Source: Paracoccaceae bacterium
Lineage (GTDB): Bacteria > Pseudomonadota > Alphaproteobacteria > Rhodobacterales > Rhodobacteraceae
NCBI GenBank assembly: GCA_020425085.1
Contig: JAGQRW010000015.1
Coordinates: 1-64,000 of the forward strand
Direction: 5' to 3'
Length of the DNA: 64,000 nt
Shown here: positions 16,609 through 25,540 of the stretch, piece by piece
How positions within the stretch are numbered: position 1 is the first letter of the stretch
Layout: every line of letters begins with the position of its first letter
Program-made: the position numbers and the translations under genes
The notes under the pieces: model-generated
Seen by the model: the letters and a program-made list of their open reading frames with translations, nothing else
The model's database searches: none
What the model was told of the DNA's origin: nothing

Positions 16609-17394
16609 CTAAATTCCCATACTGGCCTGAAGGGTGGCAAAAACCCCCGCCAGCACCAGTACTGCGCCCAGTGGCCGGGTCACGACGCGGCCAATCTCAG
16701 GCAGCTTTTCCAGCGCCATCAACAAGGTGGCAATGCCCATCCAGGCAAGGTTCATCACGCCACCGACAAATCCCAACAGCATCAGCGCCCAACAGCAGCC
16801 AAGGCAAACCAGCCCAAGTTCGGCCCCCATCCATAGCGCCCCTTGCACCCCGCCACGCCAGTGACCGATGAAATACATCAGCGGTGCGCGGCATTTTGAC
16901 AGGCACGACTTTTTTAACGCGGTAAACTGGTAAAGCCCGGCAAACAGCAACAATGCCCCGCTCAGCCCCCAGGACAAACTGGCGCCACCGGCCCCGATCA
17001 ACCCGGCCCGCGCCAGCCATAGCTGCGCCATCGCCGCCAGGGCCGAAAATCCGCCCCATATTGCCAGATAACCGGCCAGCAATGCCACCAGACCGGCCTG
17101 GCCCGCCGCCCCGGCATGACCAAGATCGGCATAGGTTCTGAGATTGGGAACAAAGGTTGGCGCCATCATTGCCGCCGACATCAGCATCCACATGAAAAGA
17201 ACCGACCAGAACCCCGCCTGCCCGCTGACCGGTGCGCAGATCGCCGACCAGAACCGGCTGCCGTAATCCTGTAGCAAACCGGAATCAACCGCGCCTGGCT
17301 GCATCAGAAACAACAGCATCCACGCCAGCAACACCAGGGCGAAAAAGCCAAGCCACCCCGCCGCCGCCGTTGATCGTTCAATGATGCGTTTCAT
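16609..17394 (-). CDS. DUF2182 membrane protein
   Basis: 261 residues from MKRIIERST; a longer version would need a TTG start with no proper ribosome site. About six or seven membrane helices are visible. Family motifs include MWMLMSAAMMAPTF (69-82), KKSCLSKCRAPLMYF with C164 and C168, the following GHWRGG, and the cysteines C197, C200 and C201 in GLVCLGCCWALM. The conserved cysteine pairs inside or next to membrane segments suggest metal or copper handling, though the family is uncharacterised. It sits between a DUF1326 gene and a small membrane-protein gene, all on the minus strand with short gaps. Confidence 0.82.
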   Translation of the reverse strand: MKRIIERSTAAAGWLGFFALVLLAWMLLFLMQPGAVDSGLLQDYGSRFWSAICAPVSGQAGFWSVLFMWMLMSAAMMAPTFVPNLRTYADLGHAGAAGQAGLVALLAGYLAIWGGFSALAAMAQLWLARAGLIGAGGASLSWGLSGALLLFAGLYQFTALKKSCLSKCRAPLMYFIGHWRGGVQGALWMGAELGLVCLGCCWALMLLGFVGGVMNLAWMGIATLLMALEKLPEIGRVVTRPLGAVLVLAGVFATLQASMGI

Positions 17395-17454
17395 CTGACC
17401 GCCGAACCCCTTCACCGCACTGAAACCCCTGGCTTGGCAAATGTCAAACAACCT

Positions 17455-17679
17455 TCAGGCCGGGTTGCGGGCGGAATAGATCAGCTTGCCCGCCAGAAAC
17501 AGCCAGGGCGCGGCATGCAGCGCCAGATCGAACACATCCAGTGGCCTGACCAGATCACCGGCAACCAGCAGCTTCAGTTTTTGCCATAGATGCGGCTCGG
17601 GCCAGAACGGCGCCAGCCCCAGGCCCAGCACCAGCAACAGGACCACCGGCCAGGAAACCGCATCAAATACCTTTTTCAT
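17455..17679 (-). CDS. small two-helix inner-membrane protein
   Basis: 74 residues from the ATG at 17679, behind GAGGTGG. Two hydrophobic segments (about 8-22 and 50-66) flank a loop with FWPEPHLWQKLKLL and GDLVRPLDVFDLALH. Homologues of this length and pattern are often labelled 'RND transporter' in databases although they lack any RND pump domain; the label should not be taken as function. The gene starts just beyond hairpin repeat copy B and precedes the DUF2182 gene by about 60 bases, suggesting a shared transcript. Confidence 0.7.
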   Translation of the reverse strand: MKKVFDAVSWPVVLLLVLGLGLAPFWPEPHLWQKLKLLVAGDLVRPLDVFDLALHAAPWLFLAGKLIYSARNPA

Positions 17680-17687
17680 TACCACCT

Positions 17688-17762
17688 CATTGTTCAAGAA
17701 ATACTCCAGGGGGGCAGGTGCCATTGGCCCCGGCTCGCGTCTCGGGGGGACAGCGTCCCCCC
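17688..17762 (-). repeat. dispersed 3'-end hairpin repeat, copy B
   Basis: Minus orientation. The stem GGGGGGAC-agc-GTCCCCCC (17744-17762) is the same as in copy A, and the tail reads CCTGGAGTATTTCTTGAACA on the minus strand. It lies between the 3' end of the Atm1-like gene and the start of the small membrane-protein gene, so it may terminate the former. Confidence 0.75.
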
Positions 17763-17796
17763 GCCCGGCCCCGCGTCAGCGGCAAGATCGTGCCTT

Positions 17797-19683
17797 TCAG
17801 GCTGCCTCCTCGGCCTCCTCGGCTTGCTGGCGTTGCCACATCTGCGAATATCGACCGTTTTTCACCAGCAAATCCTCATGCGTTCCCTGTTCTGTGATCC
17901 GCCCTTCCTCCAGCACCACGATCAGATCGCTGTCGATCACGGTTGACAGACGGTGTGCAATGGTCAGAACCGTGCGCCCCTCACCCATCAGCCTGAGGCT
18001 GTCCTGAATGTCGCGTTCAGTCTCGCTGTCCAGCGCCGAAGTTGCCTCGTCCAGCAGCAGGATCGGCGGGTTCTTGAGGAAGGTGCGTGCAATGCCTACC
18101 CGCTGTTTCTCGCCACCCGACAGTTTCAGGCCGCGCTCGCCTACGGTGGTGTCATAGCCGTCCGGCAGGCTCAGCACGAAATCGTGGATCCTGGCCGCTT
18201 TGGCCGCCGCGATCATCTCGGCCTCGGTGGCATCGGCGCGGCCATAAAGGATGTTATAGCCAATGGTATCGTTGAACAGCACCGTATCCTGCGGCACGAT
18301 GCCGATCAGATGATGCAGGCTGGTTTGCGTCACCTCGCGCACATCCTGCCCGTCGATCAGCAATGCACCGGCATCGACATCGTAAAACCGAAACAGCAAC
18401 CGCCCGATGGTGGATTTGCCCGAGCCCGATGGCCCGACGATCGCCACCTTGTGGCCGGCCGGAACCCTTAGGTTGAAATCGTAAAGAATGCTGCGATCCC
18501 GCGAATAGCCGAAATCGACATGCTGGAAATCGACTTCGCCGCCCTGAACCACAAGATCGGCGGCACCGGTCCGGTCAACCACCTCGGCGGGCTGTTCCAG
18601 AAGATCGAACATCTGCCCCATATCCACCAGCGACTGGCGGATCTCGCGGTAAACCGTGCCGAGAAAGTTCAGCGGCATGGTTATCTGGATCATATAAGCA
18701 TTGACCATGACGAAATCGCCGACCGTCAGCGCGCCCTGTTGGACCCCGATCGCCGCCATCACCATCACGATGACCAGCCCGGTGGTGATCAACAGCGACT
18801 GGCCGAAATTCAACACCGCCAGCGAATAGGCGGTCTTGATCGCGGCGGTTTCATACTGGCGCATGCTGTCGTCATAGCGCAGCGCCTCGCGGTCCTCGGC
18901 GCCGAAATATTTCACCGTCTCGAAATTCAACAGGCTGTCGATGGCCTTTTGATTGGCGTTGGTGTCCTGATCGTTCATCTCCTTTCGGATCTTCACCCGC
19001 CATTCGGTGATGCGAAAGGTGAACCAGATATAGATGGCGATGGTGACCACCACCACCACCAGATACCAGACATCGAAAACCCAATACAGAACCACCGCGA
19101 TGAACAACAGTTCCAGCACCAGCGGGCCGATGGAAAACAGCATGAAGCGCAGCAGGAATTCCACCCCCTTGACGCCACGCTCGATGATCCGGCTAAGGCC
19201 GCCGGTCTTGCGGGTAATGTGATATCTGAGCGACAGCGCATGCATGTGGCGAAAGGTTTCCAGCGCCAGCCGCCTGAGCGCACGCTGCCCGACCCGCGCG
19301 AACACCGCATCGCGCAACTGCTGAAAGCCGATATTCATCAGCCGCGCCACGCCATAGGCTACGGTCAGTCCGACCGCACCCGCCAGCAGGAAAAACACCG
19401 CCACCGGCGCGCCGCCTTTGGGTGCCAGCGCATCCACCGCCCCCTTGTAGAAAAACGGCGTGGCGACCGAGATCACCTTGGACAGCATCAGAAACCCAAG
19501 CGCCACCACCACCCGCCACTTGACCCAGGCATAGCCCGGCTCGGACGGCCAGAGATAGGGCAGAACCTTCTTGATCGTGCGCAAACCGCTTTTGCGCTCG
19601 GCAACATGTTCCGGCACATCGTTCCGGCTTGGCTCTGGCGCAAAATCCGGTGCCGGCTCCATCGAGTTGTCAATATTCGCCAT
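17797..19683 (-). CDS. Atm1/HMT1-type ABC exporter (fused membrane and ATPase domains)
   Basis: A 628-residue half-transporter. Six membrane helices lie between about 50 and 340, followed by an ATPase domain with Walker A GPSGSGKST, signature LSGGEKQRVGIART and Walker B ILLLDEATSALD. The sequence belongs to the Atm1/ABCB7/HMT1 branch, which exports glutathione- or persulfide-linked species and, in Novosphingobium, glutathione-metal conjugates. In this neighbourhood, with DUF1326/DUF2182 cysteine-rich proteins and a tellurite locus, a detoxification role is reasonable but inferred. The start ATG has GGGAC nearby. The protein ends in an alanine/glutamate-rich tail. Confidence 0.88.
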   Translation of the reverse strand: MANIDNSMEPAPDFAPEPSRNDVPEHVAERKSGLRTIKKVLPYLWPSEPGYAWVKWRVVVALGFLMLSKVISVATPFFYKGAVDALAPKGGAPVAVFFLLAGAVGLTVAYGVARLMNIGFQQLRDAVFARVGQRALRRLALETFRHMHALSLRYHITRKTGGLSRIIERGVKGVEFLLRFMLFSIGPLVLELLFIAVVLYWVFDVWYLVVVVVTIAIYIWFTFRITEWRVKIRKEMNDQDTNANQKAIDSLLNFETVKYFGAEDREALRYDDSMRQYETAAIKTAYSLAVLNFGQSLLITTGLVIVMVMAAIGVQQGALTVGDFVMVNAYMIQITMPLNFLGTVYREIRQSLVDMGQMFDLLEQPAEVVDRTGAADLVVQGGEVDFQHVDFGYSRDRSILYDFNLRVPAGHKVAIVGPSGSGKSTIGRLLFRFYDVDAGALLIDGQDVREVTQTSLHHLIGIVPQDTVLFNDTIGYNILYGRADATEAEMIAAAKAARIHDFVLSLPDGYDTTVGERGLKLSGGEKQRVGIARTFLKNPPILLLDEATSALDSETERDIQDSLRLMGEGRTVLTIAHRLSTVIDSDLIVVLEEGRITEQGTHEDLLVKNGRYSQMWQRQQAEEAEEAA

Positions 19684-19739
19684 AACTGTCCCTTCAAGCC
19701 ACCATAGATAGGCAGACCAGCCGCCTTTCGCCAGTGGTG

Positions 19740-21017
19740 TCAGTCAGGAAGGGTGAAAATCTGGCCGGGATAAATCAGATCAGGGTCACGGATCTGCGAA
19801 CGGTTGGCGTTGAAAATCTGCATGTAAAGCCGGCCCTCGCCATATTTGCCCTTGGCCAGCGCCCACAGGGTCGCGCCGCGTTGAATGGTAACCTTTTCAA
19901 TTTTCTGCAAGGCGTTCTTCGTGTCAACTGCGGCCACCGCCTGCTTTACATCTGCCGGTTTTTCCTTTTGAAACGGGGTTTCCAGACGCGATGTCACCTT
20001 GCCCTTGTCGTCGATCTGATCGACCCTCAGGCGATAACGCCCGGCATCGACCTCGGGCAGCGCCAGTTGCCAGGAACCGTCTTCGGCGACGGTCCGGGTC
20101 TTGACCGGGCGGTCGTCGATATAGACGCGCACATGCCGGTCGGGCTTGCCGCGCCCGCTCAGCACCACTTCGCCGCTGTCGTCATAGGAAATAAGGTCAA
20201 GCGTCACCTCGGACATCACCGCCGGCGCTGTGTCGCCAGCCGGTTGCAGCAGCCGCGCCCCCTCGTCCGAAGCGATGATGATGGTTGGTGCCCCGGGTGC
20301 CGGTTCAGCTTCTTCGGTTCCGGTATTTGCCGGCTCGACCGCATCAACGGCGTTGCCGAGCGGCGCCTCCGCCTCGGTTTTCGCCCCCTCCTGCGCCAGC
20401 ACCACCACCTGTTCCCCCGAGGTGGTTTCGCCCCCGTCCCGGTCGCGGCTGGCAAGGGTGATTACCTGCGCTTCTGAATGGGCGGGCATGTCGAACATCG
20501 CCACGAAATTGCCATTGGCATCGGCGGTCGCCTCGGCGATCGCTGCGCCGTCAAGATAGACCCCGACCTTGCCGCCCGGATCAGCCTTGCCCGCCACCAG
20601 TGCTGCACCTTTAGGATCCACCCGGACCAGATCGAATTTAGGCATTACCGGCAGTGCTGCATCCGGCAGAGTAGGCATTTCAGGCTTGTCCGCTGGCTCG
20701 GACGACGCCGCCGCGACACCCGTTTCGCTGCTGCCCGCCGTTTCCGGCGCGGCTGCGGCGGGCGCGGTTCGCTTGTCGGCGCTGGGGCTGGCCGGGTCGG
20801 GCTCGCCCGGCAGCATGATCGCGCCTTCGGTCTGGTCGGAGACGGTTGTTTCAGCCCTGGAATGGCGTGTATCACCAGCGGTATCTGTAGCCTTTTCCGC
20901 AGGTTGCGAGGTCAGGTTGAAGTAGGTTAGCAGCCCGGCAATCACCAGCGCCGCAACACCGCCAAGTGCCAGCGCCACCGCCTTTTCCTGCCCTTTGATC
21001 CCTGAAAGCAATGCCAT
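19740..21017 (-). CDS. membrane-anchored LysM domain protein
   Basis: A 425-residue envelope protein. A single membrane helix lies near the N-terminus (about 13-33). A long acidic, alanine/proline-rich spacer follows (about 40-250), with two Ig-like repeats: VYLDGAAIAEATADANGNF and VYIDDRPVKTRTVAEDGSW. The C-terminus (377-425) is a LysM module with IQRGATLWALAKGKYGEG and DPDLIYPGQIFTLPD. LysM binds peptidoglycan, so the protein probably links inner membrane and cell wall. It is divergent from the LOG-family gene across about 140 bases. This architecture is common in Rhodobacteraceae; the function is unknown. Confidence 0.85.
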   Translation of the reverse strand: MALLSGIKGQEKAVALALGGVAALVIAGLLTYFNLTSQPAEKATDTAGDTRHSRAETTVSDQTEGAIMLPGEPDPASPSADKRTAPAAAAPETAGSSETGVAAASSEPADKPEMPTLPDAALPVMPKFDLVRVDPKGAALVAGKADPGGKVGVYLDGAAIAEATADANGNFVAMFDMPAHSEAQVITLASRDRDGGETTSGEQVVVLAQEGAKTEAEAPLGNAVDAVEPANTGTEEAEPAPGAPTIIIASDEGARLLQPAGDTAPAVMSEVTLDLISYDDSGEVVLSGRGKPDRHVRVYIDDRPVKTRTVAEDGSWQLALPEVDAGRYRLRVDQIDDKGKVTSRLETPFQKEKPADVKQAVAAVDTKNALQKIEKVTIQRGATLWALAKGKYGEGRLYMQIFNANRSQIRDPDLIYPGQIFTLPD

Positions 21018-21156
21018 CAGTCCCCCGTTGTCCGGCCAAATTCAACTGCAATAGACGGCTGGGCGCCCAGCACCTTTACCGCTGCCATTGCAGCTTGCCC
21101 TTTACATAACAACTCCGCTATGGGTTTTCCAATCAAACCTTGCCAAGAGCCTTGCC

Positions 21157-21735
21157 ATGATCCCCGAAAACCCCTCTGTCTGTGTCTTTTGCGGCTCGCG
21201 ATTCGGCGATTCCCCGGCCTACCGGCAGGCAGCGCATGAGCTTGGCGAGCTGTTGGCGGCCGAGGGTTGGCGGCTGATCTATGGCGCCGGCGATGTCGGC
21301 ATGATGGGCGAGGTTGCGCGGGCGGCCCAGGCGGGCGGAGCCGAAACCTTTGGCGTCATCCCGGTGCATCTGATGGCACGCGAAGTCGGCAAGCGCGATC
21401 TCAGCCAGTTTGTGGTCACCGAGAACATGCACGAACGCAAGAAGGTGATGTTCATGAACGCCGATGCCATCGTCACCCTGCCAGGTGGCGCGGGATCGCT
21501 TGATGAATTCTTTGAGGTGATGACATGGCGCCAGCTAAACCTGCATCACAAACCGATTTATTTGTTGAATATCAATGGCTATTGGGACAAACTTACCGAA
21601 CTGATTGAACATATGATCGACCACGGTTTCGCCGACAGACCGTTTCGCGACTATATGACGGTGCTGGACGGGGTGCCGGCACTTGCCGCCGCCCTGCGCA
21701 GGGATTTTTCCTGGCGCCAGCCGGACAGCGAATAA
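21157..21735 (+). CDS. LOG family protein (TIGR00730), probable nucleoside-monophosphate phosphoribohydrolase
   Basis: 192 residues from MIPENPSVCVFCGS; upstream in-frame ATGs give an implausible N-terminus. The Rossmann-like fold of the lysine-decarboxylase-like/LOG family is indicated by the VCVFCGSRFGDSP start, GAGDVGMMGEVA and LPGGAGSLDEFFEV (PGGxGS, normally PGGxGT, with the catalytic Glu). Such enzymes remove the base from cytokinin- or AMP-type monophosphates. Its 3' end overlaps the convergent rarD gene by 85 bases. Substrate is not predictable from the sequence. Confidence 0.88.
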   Translation: MIPENPSVCVFCGSRFGDSPAYRQAAHELGELLAAEGWRLIYGAGDVGMMGEVARAAQAGGAETFGVIPVHLMAREVGKRDLSQFVVTENMHERKKVMFMNADAIVTLPGGAGSLDEFFEVMTWRQLNLHHKPIYLLNINGYWDKLTELIEHMIDHGFADRPFRDYMTVLDGVPALAAALRRDFSWRQPDSE

Positions 21736-22610
21736 AGCACCAGCGCCAGCCAGATCAGCGAAAACGCCAGCGCATGCCAGCCGGTAAACGGCTCGGCGAA
21801 CAGCAGCGTGGCGATCAGGAATTGCAGTGTCGGGTTCAGATATTGAATCACACCGATGGTTCCAAGCCGCAGCCGCCGCGCCGCATAGGAAAACAGCACC
21901 AGCGGCCCGGCTGTGATCCCGCCTGCCAGTACCAGCAACAGCGTTTCCAGTGCATCATGGCCAAATACCCCACCCACGCGGCCGTCAAATCCGCTCCAAC
22001 CCCAGAAATGCACGCCGAAAAGCCAGACCAGCGCCAGCGGCAACAGAACCGTCACTTCGGCTGTAACGGACACAACCGGGCCGGCGGAAAGAAATTTCTT
22101 GATCACCCCATAGGTGCCGAAACTGCCCGCCAGAATCAGCGAGATCCACGGCGCGGCACCAAGACCCATGGTCAGCACCAGCACCGCCGCCACCGCCAGC
22201 CCCACCGCCAGCAGTTGCAGCCGCAGCGGTCGTTCGCCAAACACCAGAATGCCCAGCACCACCGCAACCAGGGGAAAGATGTAATAGCCAAGGCTGGCCT
22301 CGACCGCGCGGTCGATCTGGATCGACAGGATGAACACGAACCAGTTCAGCGAAATCATCAGCCCGGCAAACAGCACAAGCAGCATATTGCGCCGGTTGGC
22401 CAACAGCACAAGGAACTCACCCAGCCGCTTTTGCGCCAGCAGGACCAGCGCAAAGGTGACGAATGACCAGAGGGTGCGATGGCTCAGCACTTCAAGTGGT
22501 GGCACATCCGCCAGCAGCTTGTAGTAGATCGGCGAAAGGCCCCAGACGGTACAGGCGCCCAGCATCGCCAGAACCCCCTTGGCGGGTTCGCTCAGAACCT
22601 TTTGCGGCAT
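21651..22610 (-). CDS. rarD: EamA-family transporter, RarD type
   Basis: 319 residues from MPQKVLSEPAKG (GGGGG ten bases upstream). About ten membrane helices in two EamA repeats; the signature ACTVWGLSPIYYK and LSHRTLWS near the N-terminus and YIFPLVAVVLG are RarD-specific. RarD proteins are drug/metabolite-superfamily permeases, originally tied to chloramphenicol sensitivity; the substrate is not known. The last 28 codons lie on the opposite strand of the LOG gene, an unusually deep convergent overlap that makes the C-terminus worth checking. Confidence 0.87.
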   Translation of the reverse strand: MPQKVLSEPAKGVLAMLGACTVWGLSPIYYKLLADVPPLEVLSHRTLWSFVTFALVLLAQKRLGEFLVLLANRRNMLLVLFAGLMISLNWFVFILSIQIDRAVEASLGYYIFPLVAVVLGILVFGERPLRLQLLAVGLAVAAVLVLTMGLGAAPWISLILAGSFGTYGVIKKFLSAGPVVSVTAEVTVLLPLALVWLFGVHFWGWSGFDGRVGGVFGHDALETLLLVLAGGITAGPLVLFSYAARRLRLGTIGVIQYLNPTLQFLIATLLFAEPFTGWHALAFSLIWLALVLYSLSGWRQEKSLRRAAASAGTPSSTVI

Positions 22611-22700
22611 TGGTTCAGCCCCCCGCTTGCGCACCTGAAAGAAATGGCCGCCCCGGTCAGGGACGGCCAGCATTGGATTGCCTGTCAATCCGCGCCGCGT

Positions 22701-23303
22701 CTAGACCAGGCGCGAGGCGACGTTTTCCCAGTTCACCAGGTTGTCCAGGAAATTGCTGAGATAGGCCGGGCGCTTGTTGCGAAAATCAATGTAATAGGAA
22801 TGTTCCCAAACATCGCATCCCAACAGCGCCGTCTGCCCGAAACACAGGGGATTGACGCCGTTTTCGGTTTTCGTGACCTTCAGCGTACCGTTTTTTTCCG
22901 CCACCAGCCAGCACCAGCCGGAACCGAACTGTCCGGCACCCGCTGCCGCGAAATCGGCCTTGAACTTGTCGACGGAACCGAACGCATCCTTCAGGCGGCT
23001 TTCCAGTTCACCGGGCATCTTGCGCCCGCTCGGACCCATCATTTGCCAGAACTGGTTGTGGTTCCACAACTGGCTGATATTGTTGAAGATACCGTTTTGT
23101 GCCACCGACGAGGCGTTATAGGTGCCGGTGATGATCTGTTCCAGCGTCTTGCCGGCCCATTCGGTGCCTTCGATCAGCTTGTTGCCGTTGTCCACATAGG
23201 CCTTGTGGTGCAGGTCGTGATGATATTCCATCGTTTCCTTGGACATGCCGCCTGCGGCCAGTGCGTCATGTGCATATGGTAGATCGGGAAGTTCAAAAGC
23301 CAT
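22701..23303 (-). CDS. sodB: superoxide dismutase, Fe/Mn family
   Basis: A 200-residue cytoplasmic enzyme from MAFELPDLPY; a longer frame upstream lacks a ribosome site. Metal ligands are visible as H28 (EYHHDLHH), H82 (LWNHNQFW), D164 and H168 (DVWEHSYY). The AGAGQFGSGW segment (residues 121-130) and the overall pattern favour the iron-type enzyme (SodB), but metal choice cannot be settled by eye. It dismutes superoxide to peroxide and oxygen. The gene stands alone, transcribed toward rarD, with about 130 bases of leader before the next gene. Confidence 0.93.
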   Translation of the reverse strand: MAFELPDLPYAHDALAAGGMSKETMEYHHDLHHKAYVDNGNKLIEGTEWAGKTLEQIITGTYNASSVAQNGIFNNISQLWNHNQFWQMMGPSGRKMPGELESRLKDAFGSVDKFKADFAAAGAGQFGSGWCWLVAEKNGTLKVTKTENGVNPLCFGQTALLGCDVWEHSYYIDFRNKRPAYLSNFLDNLVNWENVASRLV

Positions 23304-23436
23304 GATAAGCCCCTTTTTTATTCTATTCGCCAAAGACCAGATGTGGCCTTTGCACCGACTATATACAAGTGCCAAAGCGAAGGGAAAGGGCAAAGCGGCA
23401 GGTTGTGAAATTCACCCGGCATTGCCTGAGCCGGAT

Positions 23437-23790
23437 TCAGATGCTGATCAGCGCGGCGGCAACGCGGCGCCCTTCGGACAGAAGGATGTTGTAGGTACGA
23501 CAGGCCGAAGGGGTCTGCATTACCTCGACTCCAATCCCCGCCGCTTCCAGCGTGGCGCGAAATTGCGGCGGCAGAAATTGCATTTCCGCCCCGGTGCCAA
23601 CCAGAACCACGTCGATTAAAGCGGCCAGTTCAAGGATGGCAGCACTGTCGTCAAGGCCGCCCCAGGCGACCAGCCCCCGCGCGCTCAGCAGGATTGCCCC
23701 GTCGTGAACCTTGCCGGCAACGCGGAAAAAGCCCGGCCCGTAGCCGTCGATCGGGGTGGGGCCGTCAAAGGTGATTTCGCTGATCTGCAT
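23437..23790 (-). CDS. Mth938-like domain protein (DUF498/NDUFAF3-like)
   Basis: A 117-residue single-domain protein. It begins MQISEITFDGPTPIDGYGPG and has the alternating strand pattern VLVGTGAEMQFLPP with the NILLSEGRRVAAALI end, typical of the Mth938/NDUFAF3 fold. In mitochondria a relative assists complex I assembly; the bacterial role is undefined. It lies ten bases downstream of a TauE-like gene, at the end of the yajC-secD-secF run. This Mth938 position after secF is usual in Rhodobacteraceae. Confidence 0.85.
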   Translation of the reverse strand: MQISEITFDGPTPIDGYGPGFFRVAGKVHDGAILLSARGLVAWGGLDDSAAILELAALIDVVLVGTGAEMQFLPPQFRATLEAAGIGVEVMQTPSACRTYNILLSEGRRVAAALISI

Positions 23791-23799
23791 GCCGATCTT

Positions 23800-24555
23800 T
23801 TAGCCGAACAGCGGCAGGTTCGACAAGGCAGAAGCGGCAATCAGCAGATAGGCAATGACCCGGTAGGTTCTGACCTGTTCCGGGCGAAACAGCGCACCGC
23901 CGATCATGTTGGCCAGCAGGAACGGCAGGATCAGCATGGCACCGATCAGCAACGCCACCGGGTCAAGCCGCCCGGACAAGCCGATCAGCAGAAAGGTCGA
24001 GATATTACCCAGCACCAGATAAAGCAGGATATTGGCCCTGACGGTTTCCAGCGGCTTGCGGCTGGCCATGTAAAGCATGATCACCGGCGGGCCAGCCAGA
24101 CCGCAGACTCCGGACAGAAACCCGCCAACCCCGCCGCTGGCCACCACCATCGGCCGATTCAGTTCGCCGTTGTAACGCCAGCCTGAGATCAGCAGCAGCA
24201 AAAGGCCAAGCGACAACAGCGATACCAGCCAGCGAAACACCTCGGGCTCGATGCGGTAGATCACCGCCAGTCCCAGCGGCAGGCCGATCAGCGCCCCCAG
24301 AACCAGCCTCAGGATGTCGCGGGGGGTGCCATGCCTGATCGCCCTAGGCACGTTCGGCAGCGGGCCGAAGAAATCAAACACGATCATGGTCATCAGGGCC
24401 GATAGCGGCTCCAGTACCGATCCGGCAAACGGCATATAGACCATGGCGGTGCCAAATCCGGTAAAACCGCGCACCAGCCCCGCCAGGAACACCGCCAACA
24501 CCAACAGACCCAACCCCGGCGTGGCCAGCGCCTGCTGAAGGCTGTCGCCGAACAT
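23800..24555 (-). CDS. TauE/SafE family membrane permease
   Basis: A 251-residue membrane protein with about eight hydrophobic helices and the two family repeats, visible as GLVRGFTGFGTAMVYMP and GGVGGFLSGVCGLAGPP. The family exports or imports sulfite, sulfoacetate and other organosulfur anions; the substrate here is unknown. The start lies four bases after the secF stop, so it is probably co-transcribed with the translocase genes, though no functional link is known. Confidence 0.88.
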   Translation of the reverse strand: MFGDSLQQALATPGLGLLVLAVFLAGLVRGFTGFGTAMVYMPFAGSVLEPLSALMTMIVFDFFGPLPNVPRAIRHGTPRDILRLVLGALIGLPLGLAVIYRIEPEVFRWLVSLLSLGLLLLLISGWRYNGELNRPMVVASGGVGGFLSGVCGLAGPPVIMLYMASRKPLETVRANILLYLVLGNISTFLLIGLSGRLDPVALLIGAMLILPFLLANMIGGALFRPEQVRTYRVIAYLLIAASALSNLPLFG

Positions 24556-24559
24556 CGGC

Positions 24560-25528
24560 TCAGGCGTCGATATTCGCGTATTGCGTGCCGGCGCTGCCGT
24601 CGGTCTTGGTCCAGTCGCGCTTGACCCCCAGCTTCAGCAGCAGGGTCGAGGCGATGAAGATCGACGAATAGGTGCCGATCACGATGCCCCAGATCATGGC
24701 AAAGACGAAACCGTGGATCACGTCGCCGCCCAGCACGAACAGCGCGATCAGCGCAATCAGCGTGGTGAACGAGGTCATGGTGGTGCGGCTGAGGGTGTCG
24801 TTGATCGACAGGTTCAGCAGTTCCTTCAGTTCCATCTTCTTGAACTTGCGCAGGTTCTCGCGCACCCGGTCAAACACCACCACGGTATCGTTCAGCGAAT
24901 AGCCGACGATGGTCAGAAGGGCGGCGATGATGTTGAGGTCGAACTTGATCTGCAACAGCGAAAACAGCCCGATGGTCAGGATCACGTCATGCACCAGCGA
25001 CGCCACCGCCCCGACCGCGAACTGCCATTCAAAACGCAGCCAGACATAGACCAGAACCGCCGCCATCGACAACAAGACCGCGATGATTGCCGTTTCGATC
25101 AGCTCGCCCGACACCTTCGGCCCGACGCTTTCGATCGAGGGGAATTTCATGTTCGGATCGACCGCCTTCAGCGCGGTTTGCACCCGTTCAATGGTCTGGG
25201 CGGTCATGCTTTCGCTGTCGCCTTGTTGTTCGATGCGGATCTGCGTGACATGTTCATCGGCGCGAAAGGTCGGATCGAACACCTCGGTGATGGATACATC
25301 GCCAAGTCCCAGCGGTGCCAGCGCGTCACGGTAAGCCTTGACATCGACAGACACCGTGCTGTCGGTGCGGATGGTGGTGCCGCCGCGAAAGTCGATGCCA
25401 TAGTTCAGCCCCATGACAAAGAACAACACCACCGCCGTCACCATCGCCAGCCCCGAGGCGCCAAGGGTCAGCAAGGCGATGCGGAAGAAATCTATCTTGG
25501 TGTCCGAGGGTATCAGCTTCATTCGCAT
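24560..25528 (-). CDS. secF: protein translocase subunit SecF
   Basis: A 322-residue inner-membrane subunit of SecDF, which uses the proton gradient to aid late steps of Sec export. Six membrane helices are visible, with the large periplasmic loop after helix 1. Family motifs include GLNYGIDFRGGT near the N-terminus, ALLTIVGYSLNDTVVVFDRVRE and TTLIALIALFVLGG. Twelve bases separate it from secD upstream. Length is usual for alphaproteobacteria. Confidence 0.95.
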   Translation of the reverse strand: MRMKLIPSDTKIDFFRIALLTLGASGLAMVTAVVLFFVMGLNYGIDFRGGTTIRTDSTVSVDVKAYRDALAPLGLGDVSITEVFDPTFRADEHVTQIRIEQQGDSESMTAQTIERVQTALKAVDPNMKFPSIESVGPKVSGELIETAIIAVLLSMAAVLVYVWLRFEWQFAVGAVASLVHDVILTIGLFSLLQIKFDLNIIAALLTIVGYSLNDTVVVFDRVRENLRKFKKMELKELLNLSINDTLSRTTMTSFTTLIALIALFVLGGDVIHGFVFAMIWGIVIGTYSSIFIASTLLLKLGVKRDWTKTDGSAGTQYANIDA

Positions 25529-25540
25529 GGTGTTTTCTCC

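Noticed and set aside
18520-19707. A 395-codon plus-strand frame rich in His and Asp
   Set aside because: Antisense to the Atm1-like exporter, which has complete Walker motifs.
23340-23400. TGGCAC upstream of sodB as a sigma-54 promoter
   Set aside because: The second element (TTGC at the required spacing) is missing.
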